Of a DNA stretch of 64,000 bases, positions 41,006-52,457 are shown in pieces (position 1 is the stretch's first letter; each line of letters begins with the position of its first letter). Both the position numbers and the translations under genes were made by a program. The notes under the pieces are model-generated. The model saw only the letters and a list, made by a program, of their open reading frames with translations. It ran no database searches and was not told where the DNA came from. This DNA comes from Carpediemonas membranifera (taxonomy: Eukaryota; Fornicata), in NCBI GenBank assembly GCA_019828565.1, contig JAHDYR010000005.1, positions 620,001 through 684,000 on the forward strand, in the 5' to 3' direction.

Positions 41006-41695
41006 CTATCCCAGGTGAGCTCTATGGCTTTTGTGTGCCGACCCCCAGTGCCCGATTGTGGTCTTGTCTATTACCCTAACAACCGGGTTTTGGATACCCC
41101 CTGTTACCGCTGCATAGTCTATTGTGGACGTTCGGGAGTTAGTCCCGTACGTCGGTGCAGTTGGTGCTATTGGGGTGAGGTTCCATCGCTGGAGGGTCAT
41201 CGCAGTTGCTTGCCTGAGTTTCCCTGGCCTCCTGTTCCAGTCCCCGATGATGATGATGTCACACCCCTCATAGTTCGCGACGGTTTGCTCTAGCATCCGG
41301 TCGAACTCCTCAATCTCGGGTCGTGCACATCCACTATCGGGAGCGTAGATATTGATGACTGCCGTGGCCCTCGATGCTTTGAGGATGCTTACTTGGATTC
41401 GTGGGTTCGTCCCGTCGGACACGCCTACGTCCCATTCCGCTTTGGAGTGCGGGCTAATCAGTGTGGCCAGTCCCTTTGTGGGTCGCTTGCGCGTTGCCTC
41501 TAATGGCTTGACCTCTCCTGCACAGGCGTACTGGAGATCTACCCAGCAAGGGATGGTGGTATTACCGTACCGCTTGGTTTCCTGGAGGAGGATCGCATCA
41601 GTCCTTATCCTCTTGCGGATGGATAAAGCTATGGATCCGCTGTAATCGTTTGCGCCCGCTAGGTGCCCTTCGCTGTTTAGCGATATTATTCTCAT
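41006..41695 (-). pseudogene. NL1 ORF2 endonuclease domain (APE type)
   Basis: ATG 41695 starts 'MRIISLNSEG'. The 229-residue frame carries the exonuclease-endonuclease-phosphatase blocks: 'DAILLQETKRYG' (catalytic Glu), 'INIYAPDSG', 'IIIIGDWNRRPG', 'STIDYAAVTG' and 'GSAHKSHRAHLG' (catalytic His). It makes the first-strand nick at the target for target-primed reverse transcription. The frame breaks at about 41006; sequence to 40877 continues it in another frame with no recognisable domain. Spacer 41700-42269 separates it from the ORF1 region and shows no gene. Confidence 0.85.
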
Positions 41696-42269
41696 TCAGG
41701 TTGTTCTGACATAAACTGCGGGAGTTACCCTGCGCGCACTAATCTGCTCTTTGTAGACATTCCCTTTTTGGGCGTACCTTTTTGGTGGGTTGCTGAGGCC
41801 TCTAACCGAGCAGTCGTTTCCTTTTGGGCAGGCTTGTGCCTGTATTCCCTTAGTTCCCGGCCTAGGGCATACCATTCCCTTTCACAGTCGGGGCCTCACG
41901 ATGCTTGTCGGCATTGCTGCCGGTCTCCGCTTAGCTTCCTTCCTCGCCGCATGGCAGGACCATTACCTAACGAGCTTAGGTGGGAGCGACAGTGGTTGTT
42001 GCCCCCTCCCAAGGCTGGAGTTACAGCCTGCCGGACAGGCAGGGCTCTTTTTACCTTTTGGTAACCCTGCCCCCGGCCCCTGTGGGGCACAGGGGTTTGT
42101 TGAAAAGGAATGTGTTGCATTTTTGCTCCCGCCGGAATGGTTCGCCGGTGTCCATTTGGACTTTAAGGCCCTACTAGTCACAGCCTGGCCATACATGCTG
42201 GTTCATATATACACTTTTAGCTCAGACTTATATCACACTACCCTCTGCACCTCTTACTTATGATTGTTT

Positions 42270-44221
42270 CTACTCTCCTTCCTTCTCCTCGCCTCTCTTC
42301 CTTCTCAGGTCAGACCTGAAGTTATCCATCTTGGCTGCTAGGGTGAAGCTGAGGGCTTCGTTGGTTGCCGAGAGTCGGGCCGCGCGGCTGAGTAAGTCCT
42401 CGTTCTCTTCGGTTAGAGACGAGCACTTCTCCGTTGTCTTCCTGAGGTCCTTCCGCATCTCGTCCAACGCAGCTTGGGCTGCTCTCCGGGCTTCCCGTTC
42501 TTCCTCCAGCTCCTGGCTTTTGGCCTTGAGCTCGTTGATGGTTCTGGCTGCAGCTTCTTCCAGCTGTTGTCTGACCTCTGCTTCTCGCCGGGCCATGGCT
42601 TGGTCCAGCAGGGCCGCTATGCCTCTGCCCAGGTCGGTGTCCTCCTGTCGTGCTCTTTTTGGGCTGCAGGTCCTCTTGGTCCACCTGTCTGACCTGGCGG
42701 GTCTTGGCTGATGGGTTGGGGGGTATGGGGGGCATAGCTCTTAGTTGGAGGGGGCCCGGGCTCTGTTCGCTCTGTCCTGCTACTTTGCGGTTGTTCAGTG
42801 ACAATTTGCCCGCGTGGAGGGCCATATAGGCCCCCTATGCCGCCATTCGGCAGGTAGACCTCCGTCCTCCTGTGGAGCATCTTGGCGAGTTCAGTAGCCC
42901 TTCGTCTCACCTTTGTTCGAAGCGCCTGCTTCCTCTCGGTCCTCAGTCTGTTCTTGGCGTTAGTGCTGGCGCCTTCCGGGAAAACACAGTTCAGCGTGTC
43001 CCATGGCTTCCCCCCTTTTGGGTGTTCCACGCCTGAGCCCGCCAGGGCGAGTTTGCCTATCCAGGAGGCGCTCCTCAAGGTGCCCACTCGCCTCTTCCCT
43101 CTTTCTGCTGGTTCATCCGTGATACCCCCAGTCCCGGGGGAGGAACGAGGGGAGGAAGTTGATGGAGCCTGTCTCCGGGTCGACACACATGTTGGCCAGG
43201 AGTTCTCGATCGTCGGCTGGGACCTCCGTGAAGTAGTTGAAGATCTTCTTCCTGGCTTCTCTGCCCATGTGGCCTCCAGCTATGTCGAATTTGTGGACGG
43301 GCATCAAAGACGCCGCTTGGGATAGGGTCATCGTTTTGGTGTCGCTGACGTCTAGAGTAAGCATCTTTTCCGCGTCTATTTCCGTGGGCTCCCCCCTCAG
43401 GTTCGCCCAAGGGAAACCGTCTTGGACAGCGCGGCGGCGCCCGTTCCACTCCGAGTGGATTTCCAGGAGGATGGGTCGCGCTGGTTCGCCTACTCTCGCG
43501 AGCGATTCTGGGTTTCCGATGATCACGGCTGTTCCTTCCAGGGCTCTGGTGATACCCTTTCCGGAGCTGAAATCGTTTTCCTCCCAGTTGGTCATGATAA
43601 TCTGGCCCCGTTTGGGGTTCTTGGTGCCAAAGAGGTTGACTTGTTGGGACAATGGGGTTAGGCGACCGGCCGCCACGGTGCCGAGGCCGTGTCTGGCGTT
43701 GACTTTGGTCGCCAGGTCCTTGTATTCATCATGGTACGGCGACTCCCTGCCCATGAGCATGCTTCCTAGGGCTGTGAGGTGGGCTTCTACCTGCCCCCAG
43801 TCCCAGCCTGGGTTGTCTCTCATCCAGAACGCTGTTGCTAGTCTGGCGTAGAATATGGAGACATCTGCTAGGGCGCAGTGGCAGTGGTGGGGTGCGTGCT
43901 TGTGATAGGGGCACACCAATTTTGCCTCCGGGCGCTGTTGGTACCTTCTGGTCCAGGTCCGGCCCAGTTCGGACTGGGGTCGGGAGGGGAGGCCGGTGAG
44001 GCTCTTCTCCCCACTATTGGGGTAGAACCAGGTCAGCGTGTCGAGGATGTTGGGGAAGATCGTGTTGAGGTCAGTTTCATCCATGAGGCGTAAGCTTAGC
44101 CAGGTGCGGAGGTTCCCGTCTGGGACGAACTTCTCACTGGTCAGGATGCTTCTCTCAGCCTCGACTCCCTTAGCCACGATGTGGACGTGGGTCTTCTGTG
44201 GCCCCGAGTCGTCTTCCAGTC
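42270..44221 (-). pseudogene. NL1 ORF1 region (nucleic-acid-binding/coiled-coil proteins), 5' truncated
   Basis: Three consecutive minus-strand frames cover this region. The first runs from the truncation at 44221 through 'HVHIVAKG' to the stop at 43113 (more than 360 residues). It contains a Cys/His cluster 'CPYHKHAPHHCHCALADVS' of unknown fold. The second (about 43186-42617) overlaps it, is basic, then Pro-rich ('GPPPTKSYAPHTPQPISQDP'). The third (42596-42270) is a pure coiled coil ('RQQLEEAAARTINELKAKSQ'). A basic segment next to a coiled coil is typical of non-LTR ORF1 proteins. The overlaps suggest either frameshifts in one original ORF1 or overlapping genes. I do not recognise the 360-residue protein. 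Confidence 0.6.
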
Positions 44222-46640
44222 AGAAAGAAATTTATGGTGCTTGGATTCTGACCCCGGACTGAGCTTGTTTCCCGTTGTCTTGGAGCTGAGTGCCCCGGGG
44301 TACTGCCTATTTCCCGTGGCAAACTGGTCAGCAGCGTTTGCCTTGGGCTTTCGGTGCTACTGTCTCCGCGGAAAGCCGATTCCAATCGCCCCAGAGGCCC
44401 TGCGGCCATCTCCGTGCAAATATGCTTTCCTGTCTCCCTGAAAGTCCGGCAACTATCCGGGGAGCCTGGGGGTCTGTCCTCGGGGCATTGACAGGCAGGA
44501 TCGTCCTGCAGGACCTTGACTATGACACTCCTTGCTTCCCTGCAGTCCTTGTAGAGCCGTTCAGCCACGGCACCCTCTCGTCTGTCCGGTTCCCCAATTC
44601 CATGCCCCCTCGACTCTGTTAGGAAGCCTACCCGAAGGCGGGGAAAGTGACTAAGTCCATGCTGTCTACCCCGGTTAGGTGGCGTGGGTCAGGGCATGGG
44701 TGGTGTTACCCCAGGCACTAGGCCTGGTTGTCCTGTTACCCCTTACAACATTTCGCTTGCACTACATGTCCTTGGTTTCCCATGTCGTTAACAAGGGCGG
44801 CAGGGGCACCTGTGCCCCTCCGACCCCCGTGGCCAGTCCCTGCAGTTTCCTTGGGGTCCCAACGAGTGGTGCAACCATATGAATATGGATTTCCTTGACC
44901 TTATCCTTGCTCTGTCCTTGTTGCATGTCCTTTCTTTCTTATTTCTGGTCTGTCCTTCCTGTTCTTTCCTTGCAGTCGTTCCTTCCCTTGCTTTGGTTCC
45001 TGGCTACCGGGATACGTGGGGCCTTTCCTCACTGATCCCAGGAGCTTAGCACCAGCGAGGGTGGTCCATAGCTGATTCCTTGTCCATCCCTTCCCGGTCC
45101 TGGAGTCAGGGGTTCATGACATGCTTCTATTCCACCTTGAAGCTGTTGTAAACCTTTGCCAGTTCCCGTAGTCCTGCCGTGAGGCCTTCCCAAATGTCCT
45201 CCGAGCCCCATATTATTAGTTGCTGTAATTCTAGGATGGGTCTTTCCTGGTACCATTCGCCCTGGGGGCCCTGCCTTACTTCCAAGTCCTTAGTTTTGTG
45301 CTTCGCTGCTGTCCACAGCTTTGTCCAAGCTTCTCCCCTGTCTACTGCCGGGCATTCACAGATTATGTGCGCTGCCGATCCTAGCCTCTGGCCCTCTGCC
45401 CACTCCCTGATCATTTCCTGCTTCCTTGCTGGTCCTGGCTTTTCCCTAATGATCCTGTAGAACAGGCTCACCTCCGACTCCTCCGAGCATAGGGGGCATA
45501 GTCTGCTAATTTCTCTCTTCAGGTCAGCGCCTTGGGCCAGCTCTGTGATGGCTCTCATAGGGCCCTCCCCTCTCTCTGCCGACGATGGGGATGGGCTGAC
45601 ATTGGCTGCAATGGATACAATTCTCTTCCATTCCGCCCTGCTTTGCCCCTTCCCAGCCTTTCGGTCTACCGTAGGCTTACCTTGCAGACACTTGCTTAAT
45701 TTCCTTGTCCCCATGATTTCCATTAGTCCTAGTGCCGTACGGCTTTTGCACCGCTTCATCCACCCCCTCCTGATCGTTTCCATGCCATAATCCAGTAGCG
45801 CTGGTTTAGGGGCTCCCTCTCTGGTGCCCTCCAGTAGATGCTGCACTCTCTCCCTAGCTTCCCACATAACCGTGCCCCGCCCCCATTCTCTGTTTCTGAC
45901 TGGTATATCCTGGTCCCTGTAGTTGACTATCCTTTTGACTGCCAGCCATTCCATGTGTGCCTGGAGGTCCACCCATCCATTCATCAGCCTCATGGCTGCG
46001 CCCCCTCCGGTCCTGTTCCTGCCATGATTCTCTGCCAGTCATTCCAGATCCTTCTACCTCCCGGTGCGTTCCCCCACACCTCGACTCCGAAGAGGATCCT
46101 GGGCCATATATATATTTCCAGTAGTAGCCTGCTCGCTAGTGCTGGCATGTTTGCCCTGGTCCACCCTGCCCATCTCACCAGTCTCTTGTACCTTTCGCTC
46201 TGCTCCTGTTTCCGCCTTATGCAGGCCGACATAGGGTCCTTCCCACTTGCGATCCATAATCCCAGGTATCTCGCCTCCTTCTCTGGCAGTAGTGTTACCC
46301 CCTCGATCCTGACTAGGGCTGTTCTGTCCACGCTAATCATTACATTCTTCTGGGCGTTCACCCTCATTTCATGCTCTCTGATTATGTCCACCATTATGTT
46401 GGCGACCATCTGGCTATGCTCCGGCTTGCTCCCTGTGACCGCAGTGTCATCCACAAACATGGTAAGTGCTGCCGGTAGTCGGTCGCTGAGGGTGGCTCGT
46501 GGTCCTTGGCGGTTCTCTGATGTCGTACCGTTCTCCCTTGATTTTTCTTTCTGGCCAGGTGGGGCCAGTTAGCCATGAACAGCACAAACAGTGTCGGTGC
46601 CAGGACGCGCCCTTGCTTTCCCTGTTGGTTCACCCGTGCC
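44222..46640 (-). mobile_element. NL2-right, non-LTR retrotransposon copy
   Basis: Minus orientation, with its 3' end at 44222 ('AGAAAGAAATTTATGG' on the plus strand) cutting NL1. 45127-45993 is a 288-residue frame with 'CPLCSEESEVSLFYRII' and 'HIICECPAV' (CCHC C-terminus). 45990-46460 holds the reverse transcriptase end ('MFVDDTAVTGSKPE', 'RYLGLWIASGKDP'), and 46394-46633 the 'KQGRVLAPTLFVLFMANW' block. Frameshifts near 46460 and at a G-run near 46005 break the gene. 44222-45126 is the 3' untranslated region. The 5' end is not identified; sequence up to the gap at 46829 has no clear gene. Confidence 0.8.
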
Positions 46641-46828
46641 TTTTGCTCGTTGTCGGGTTTGTTGCGGTTTGCCTGATCCGGTTGACATCACTTTACTTTC
46701 GCGGCAGCCGATTCCGTGGGTGCGGCATTTCGTTATTGCGGGAGGTTTGATGATTCCTTAACAGCGCCGCCGCCCGCTATGGTCATATCTCCGCCCAGCG
46801 CCATCTGTCCCTTCCATTCTTCGTTTAG

Positions 46829-46928
46829 NNNNNNNNNNNNNNNNNNNNNNNNNNNNNNNNNNNNNNNNNNNNNNNNNNNNNNNNNNNNNNNNNNNNNNNN
46901 NNNNNNNNNNNNNNNNNNNNNNNNNNNN
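46829..46928. other. assembly gap (100 N)
   Basis: Exactly 100 Ns. The link between NL2-right and element D is therefore not directly sequenced. Confidence 0.99.
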
Positions 46929-49900
46929 AACGACGACGAAAGGGTTAGAGACACTCCTCTCCTGCTCCATGAAGCTCCGTAGAAACGTCGTGTCGCAGCC
47001 CAAGATGAACAGGTCCTCAGGCGCCTCGGTGCTGCCCTTCGACGCCCTTCTCGCAGCGGCATGCGTCTACAGCTCTTCCGAGTCCCCGCCAAGTCCTTCC
47101 GAGCCTGAGTGAGGGTTGCTCGAGTGAAGACCGCCGATTCAATCTGCTCTTGAAGCTCGTTCAAGCGAAGATCCGAGGACGTCAGAAGGGAGACATTACA
47201 GCCGCTGCTTCAGAGTTCCCCAACAACAGATCGCATCATGTATCGAGTCAGAGAATCCAGCGGAGCGCAAAGGATCTCCAAAGGGACGCAATGGCTGATG
47301 TCCTCGTCATGTCACGCGACCTCAAGGAGTCCAAGGAGATGATCGCTTCCTTCGGCGCTGCGGGGTCTCCGACTCACAGCGTACCAACACCGCCCTCCCA
47401 TACACGGCACGGGGCGGTCGAAGAACCCTCATCGACGCGAGCCTGACCGCACGAACGTAGCCCCTCAAAAGGCAAGCCGATCGACAGAAGCCCAAGCACG
47501 AGGAAGAAGCCATTCGTGTGCTTCAACTGCGGTAAGGTCGGTCCTCCGCTCGCCGATGCCCTGCTCCGAAGACAACCTGTTCCAAGTGCCAGAAGCCGGG
47601 CCACCAGGCTGAATTCCTGCCGTTCTGAGGTAAATTCAGCTCGTTGTGTGTTTTTCTCTCGGTTCCCGTCAGAGTGTCCTCCCCTCCGTCAGGCTAGCAT
47701 TCTTAAGCAAGTCGTGTCCGTCCTGTTCGACTCGGGCGCTGACTGCGCAAACCATTGACCCCAAAGCTCTGCCACGGCAAGGCAGTGAAGTGGATCTCAC
47801 ACGAGAAGACACTTATCGAGGACAGTGGGCGGCGTCAGAGAGGCCGATGGTCAGGTATCCTTCCGCCTCGTCTTAGCGCCCTCGCCATTCACTCCGCGCG
47901 GATGCTCTATCACTATTAAGGCCTCACGTCCTGTCGACCGCTTTCGATGTATGCCTGGGTTGCCCTCAGATGGTGGAGATCGGCTCTTCTCCCTTCGTTG
48001 TCTGAGCCTACCAGCGAGCTCGCAGCCAGCGACGAACCACCTACATTCGAGAAGTACGTCGCGCAAAGCCAGAGCCATGTCCTCTCTCCCTTTTCTCAGA
48101 GGCAGGGCCGACATCCTCAAGCGTTACGCCCGGACATTCGTGGACCGTACCGAGCCAAGCCGGCTCGAACCGTATGATTTGGTCCTCAAGGGGCGACAGA
48201 GTCGTACACATTCGGCCGTACTATGTTCCCCGCCGAAAGTCCCGATCATTCAAGAGCACATTAATACGCTCCTGGCAAAGCGCTACATCGAGGCATGCCA
48301 GTCTCAATACGCGAGCCCTACCATCATAGTTCCAAAGAAGGGGAAAAGACGCGTTTTGTCGTCGACTTCCGCGAGATCAATCAACTAACGGAACCATTCG
48401 ACTACCCCATCCCTCGCATAGACGAAGTTCTCACTCAACTGTCCGGAAAGTCTGTGTTCGCTACCCTAGACTTTGTCAGCAGGATACCATCAGATCCCTC
48501 TTTCTGAACGGTGCCGTCACCTAACCGCCTTCCGTACTGTTTTTGGTCAATACCAATATACACGGATGCCCTTCGGCTTACGTAACGCCGGAGCGTACTT
48601 CCAGAGGGGCGATGGAAGACGGGTTCAAGGGTCTGGTGGGCTCCGCCTGTGTCATATACATTGATGACATCATCGTCATGGGTGCGGATGAGGACGAGTA
48701 CCTGGGAAACCTCGAAAAAAGTCATGCAACGCGTTGACAAGCTTAACCTTCAGCTCGGCCGAGATAAGTGCCAGTTCGGTCGGCAAGAGGTCGAGTTCCT
48801 CGGGTGGATCATATCCCAAGGCAGCGTGAAGATCTCACCCCAGCGGACCGAAGATATCGCGAACCTCAAGCTGTCTTCATCCACGAAGGGCATGCAGGGT
48901 CTCAACGGATTCCTCAACTATTTCCGCGATTACATACCCAACTTCGCGGTCCGAGCTAAGCCTCTGCTAGACGCCATGTCCGGTCGGCAGACCCCCCTCG
49001 AGACGTTCTTCAGAAGTCGCTGGACGATCTGAAACAAGCTTTATGTTCGGCCGACGCTCTAGCCATGTTCGACGCGACTAAGCCTCACACTGTCGCATGA
49101 CTGACGCATCCGATGTCGGGTACGGAGCAGTCTTACTCCAAGAGGGCCGACCAGTTTGCTATATGTCGCGTGCGTTCAACGACGTCCAGTCACGCTGGTG
49201 TACCGGTGAGAAAGAAGCCTACGCTATCGTCGCAGCGTTACAACGATGGCGCAAGTTCCTGTGCTGGGAGAGCTTTACTATTCTCACGGATCACCGGAAC
49301 CTACTCTATATGTACCGGTCCACCAACGCCAAGGTCCGCCGGTGGGCTGATTCGATCGCCGATTTAGATTTCACCCTACAGCACATCGCCGGTCTGGACA
49401 ACGGTGGAGCCGACGGTCTCTCGAGAGTATTCTCCATGCAACAGGCGTCGAGGGATCAGGTATCCCGCGCTCATCTCACAGCAGGAGCTCATCTGTCTCG
49501 CCGGATGACAACCGAGCAACTTAGGGCCGACGGTTTGTCTGTCTCCCGTCAAGTCGTAGACGACGTGATTACCGCGTGTCCAGAGTGCCAAGTCTTGGCC
49601 CGCCCTCCTGTTGATACGCCCGACGGCCTGCATACAGCTGTAGACCTCCCGTTCCGGCGTGTGGCCATTGACACCATGGGTCCGCTACCGACGGTCAACG
49701 GCCTGTCCTACGTGACAGTAATGATCGACATGTGCTCCCGCTGGACAGAGCTAGTCCCGGTCAACAGCACCTCAGCCAAAGACGCAGCCAACGCATTGGT
49801 CAACACCTGGATTCTACGATACGGATGCCCCGAAGTCGTCCAATCGGATGGGGGCTCAGAGTTCAAAAAACGCTCTGTTCAAACGCCTCTCCGAAGAGAT

Positions 49901-50715
49901 GGGGTTCGACGTCCACATAACGACAGCATACCATCCCCAGAGCAACGGTGTCGTCGAACGCGCGAACAAGGAGGTCGAACGCATCCTCAGAGCCAGGAAG
50001 CTGGAGTTAAGGAATAACGATTGGGTAGCACACCTACCAGTCGCCCAATTCTTGGTCAACTCAATGCCCAGGATCCCGACCCGGTTGACTCCGGCCGAGA
50101 TCATGTTTGGCGCCAATTTATCAATACCGTCATCGATCTATATCACGGATGCCGCCTCGGCTGGTCCGCCACAGTCGAAGCTAGCCGCAGCCGATGCCGC
50201 CATCCAACTCGCCAAAGCAAGGATTAGAGCCATGCGCGAAGACGCTCTCGCAAAGGCAACCCTCATCGAGAAGCGAGATATTGAGCCGTTTCGTGCTGGT
50301 CAAATACTACCCAAGACCACCGAGCAAGCTAGCCCCGGGCTGGCGCGGCCCCATGAGGCGTGTCGCAGCCGTCAAACGTGATGGTGTTGTCGTCGCATAT
50401 GAGGTCCAAGACCTCAGTCAGTCAGCGGACGGTCCAACTATCAAGGTAGACGCGGCACGTGTGCGAAGATTTGACCCAGGCAAGCTCTCGGAGCAACAGA
50501 TCTATGACCTCGCAGCCGCTTCCGTCGATGAGTGGCATGTCGAGCGCATCTCACGCTCTAGAGGCTCGGGCCCCAAGTCAAGGCGCGAGTACCTCGTACA
50601 CTGGGTCGGATTCGAGGATTCAGAGGCTTCATTCGAACCTTATTCGCACGTCAAAGATTTGGAAGCCCTCGATACATATTTGAAGTCTGACCAAGCCAAG
50701 CGTGACGGTCTGTAA
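46929..50715 (+). pseudogene. element D gag-pol remnant
   Basis: Coding similarity to element C continues through at least six frame changes. Gag fragments lie at 47010-47600, one knuckle-like 'CFNCGKVG' near 47515, and a protease 'LFDSGAD' near 47725. Reverse transcriptase blocks follow at 48160-48760 ('YTRMPFGLRNAGAYFQR', 'VIYIDDIIVMG'), RNase H at 49097-49430 ('MTDASDVGYGAVLLQEG'), and integrase at 49490-50190 ('CPECQVLARPP', 'MIDMCSRWTELVP', 'VQSDGGSEF', 'HPQSNGVVERANKEV'). The chromodomain is near 50580 ('REYLVHWVGFEDSEASF'). Many breaks are single-base changes. The C-terminal 170 residues are intact. Confidence 0.85.
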
Positions 50716-50757
50716 AACTTCTCAACATCGAAGCTGTATCCTCGAGGAACAAACGAT

Positions 50758-51841
50758 TTATTCAGAGCTAGATTCCTCGTCTTCCGTCTCCTCCGTGTCC
50801 GTCAGCTCGACCAACCAAGTCGGGTCAGCGTGGCGCTCAAGGGCGTTCTCAGCCAAGTACTCTCGCACACACCGGACAAGGCAGAGATCAGCGTTGAGGG
50901 ACACGATGCTGAGTCCCGAGTATCCGTCATACTGCAGGATCAACACAAAAGACCCGGGACCACAAGTCGTCTTCAGATACTCGTGACGGACTACGCACGT
51001 GACAGTGTAGTAGCGGTCCGGATCAGAGACCTGAAGCGGCTCCCAGTGAGCCTCATCGCCAATGGCGGGCAGGTAGCCGTCGTGGCACAAGCGGCTGACC
51101 AGGGTTGCCCAGAAGTCGTTGGGAGCCGGGATGCGCCGGCTGATGCCGTAGACAGCGACACGGAAGTAGTCCGGTGCGAGGACGAGGACCAACAGGCGGT
51201 TAAGATATCCGCGCGCTGTAGTGTCCGACTTGACCCCGCCGGCAGTCCGCACAGCCGCCACGAGAGCTGCAGAGTAGTGACCATTACCGGGTGAAGACCC
51301 ACCCAGCGTGATGTCGCGGCCCCGGATCGCGGCCGACACGATGTCGCCATCGGTCAAGCGCTTCTTGCCGAGCTTGAGGTGGGCCCTCACACCGGCAAGC
51401 GCGACCTGGCAGTGAGCCACGAGAGCCAAGACCTGCTGGGTCAGCTTCACGTCCTGCACTACGGCTGCGTCGTTCAGACGACCTTGCTCAATAGCGTCAA
51501 AGATTCGCTGGAGCGGCAGCTCGATGGAGTTGGTGTAACCTTCCAGGCGTCGGGCAACCTCGGCCTTGATGTCGTGGGGCATCAGAGTCGTCATCGTCAG
51601 GGTGCGAGTGATGCGTTCTGAGGCTTGCACGCGGTGACTATATAACCTCACGGTTGATGTTTGTTACTTACAGATTGTCGGTGACCATGCGCTTGCGTCC
51701 ACGATACTTCTGAGCGCGAAGGGAACGACAAACGGACGTATGGGCAACAATAAGTGGCCTAGCCAGATCGTCATCACCAAGTTCGGTGATTTTGGCACGA
51801 ATTTCCTTCAGAACGGCCTCTACGGCTGTGTTGTCCGACAT
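50758..51841 (-). CDS. antisense accessory gene of chromovirus D (aORF-D), two exons, 34-nt intron
   Basis: Exons 51841-51672 and 51637-50758 are joined over a 34-nt intron (GTAAGT ... GTTATATAG), giving 349 residues starting 'MSDNTAVEAV'. It lies opposite to the D gag-pol, stop to stop 42 bp apart. Length, intron presence and sequence match aORF-B: 'LVLAPDYFRVAVYG', 'LQVSDPDRYYTV' (B: 'MQVSDPEREYEV') and 'FVLILQYDGYS'. The C-terminus is acidic ('EETEDEESSSE'). Unlike the D gag-pol, which has many frameshifts, this frame is fully open over 349 codons, suggesting it decayed more slowly or is under selection. A GAATAAATC signal follows the coding end. Function unknown. Confidence 0.75.
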
Positions 51842-52031
51842 CAAATGAGTTGACGGCGACATATCCTGCACATTTCTCGGAAACGGTCGAAGGAACAACT
51901 AACAAGGTCATCTTAGTCTTCAAGCATGCATTTATTGTCGGTAATAAGGCATTAGGAGCTTCCTAGTGCTCCTTCCGGTCAGTTTGATGTTGTTATTCAA
52001 GTACAGTTGGACGCAGAAAATTAGAAGCCTC

Positions 52032-52077
52032 AGAACTCCTCAACGGAGCCGAATTGGAGCTTCTAAGTACGTTTTTC
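52032..52077 (-). promoter_or_regulatory. conserved 46-bp leader motif of the element D antisense gene
   Basis: On the minus strand it starts GAAAAACGTA, contains CCAATTCGGCTCCGTTGAGG and ends AGTTCT. It matches the element C motif at about 37/46 without gaps and lies 190 bp before the aORF-D start codon. Confidence 0.7.
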
Positions 52078-52457
52078 GGCGTCTGTGTGATTATGAGCGA
52101 TAAGGGCTCAGCATTGGCAGTGTTTGCTAGAGCAATCGTTCTTGGCCTTCGAATTACATGGAATGGCATATAACACGTATAAGGTTTGTGAAGACGGCCT
52201 AGGAAGGCCGTGGAGGGGCAGTGGTAAGCCTCTCCGTCACGTTTCACCATTTTTGAAACAGAGCTCACATAGCGGTACCGCAGTTAGATCATGATACCAT
52301 CATTTTGATTTCGTTCAGCTAGATGCGAAAGCACTCAGGCCATGGGGTTGCCAGCCCTATGAGTCACCGTTGGCGGTCGGGTGGCACCGTCCAGGCCTTT
52401 GGTGAAATGCTGACGTCAAGTCTCTCTGTCATGCCTATACCAGGCATGGAGGGGCAG

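Larger units (their letters stand above)
29459..44221 (-). mobile_element. non-LTR retrotransposon NL1, split by later insertions
   Basis: Reading right to left, NL1 consists of 44221-38828, 37040-35750 and 29714-29459. It is interrupted by NL2-left (37041-38827, 18-bp target duplication) and chromovirus B (29715-35749, TSD GGGG). Its 3' end is a (CTTT)n-type tail at 29459-29476 inside the tandem repeat. Its 5' end is cut at 44221 by NL2-right. It encodes an ORF1 region (42270-44221), an APE-type endonuclease (41006-41695), a reverse transcriptase (38828-40877) and a CCHC C-terminus (36515-37040). The roughly 760 bp at 35754-36514 plus 29459-29714 form its 3' untranslated region. Several frameshifts show that this copy is dead. 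Confidence 0.82.
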
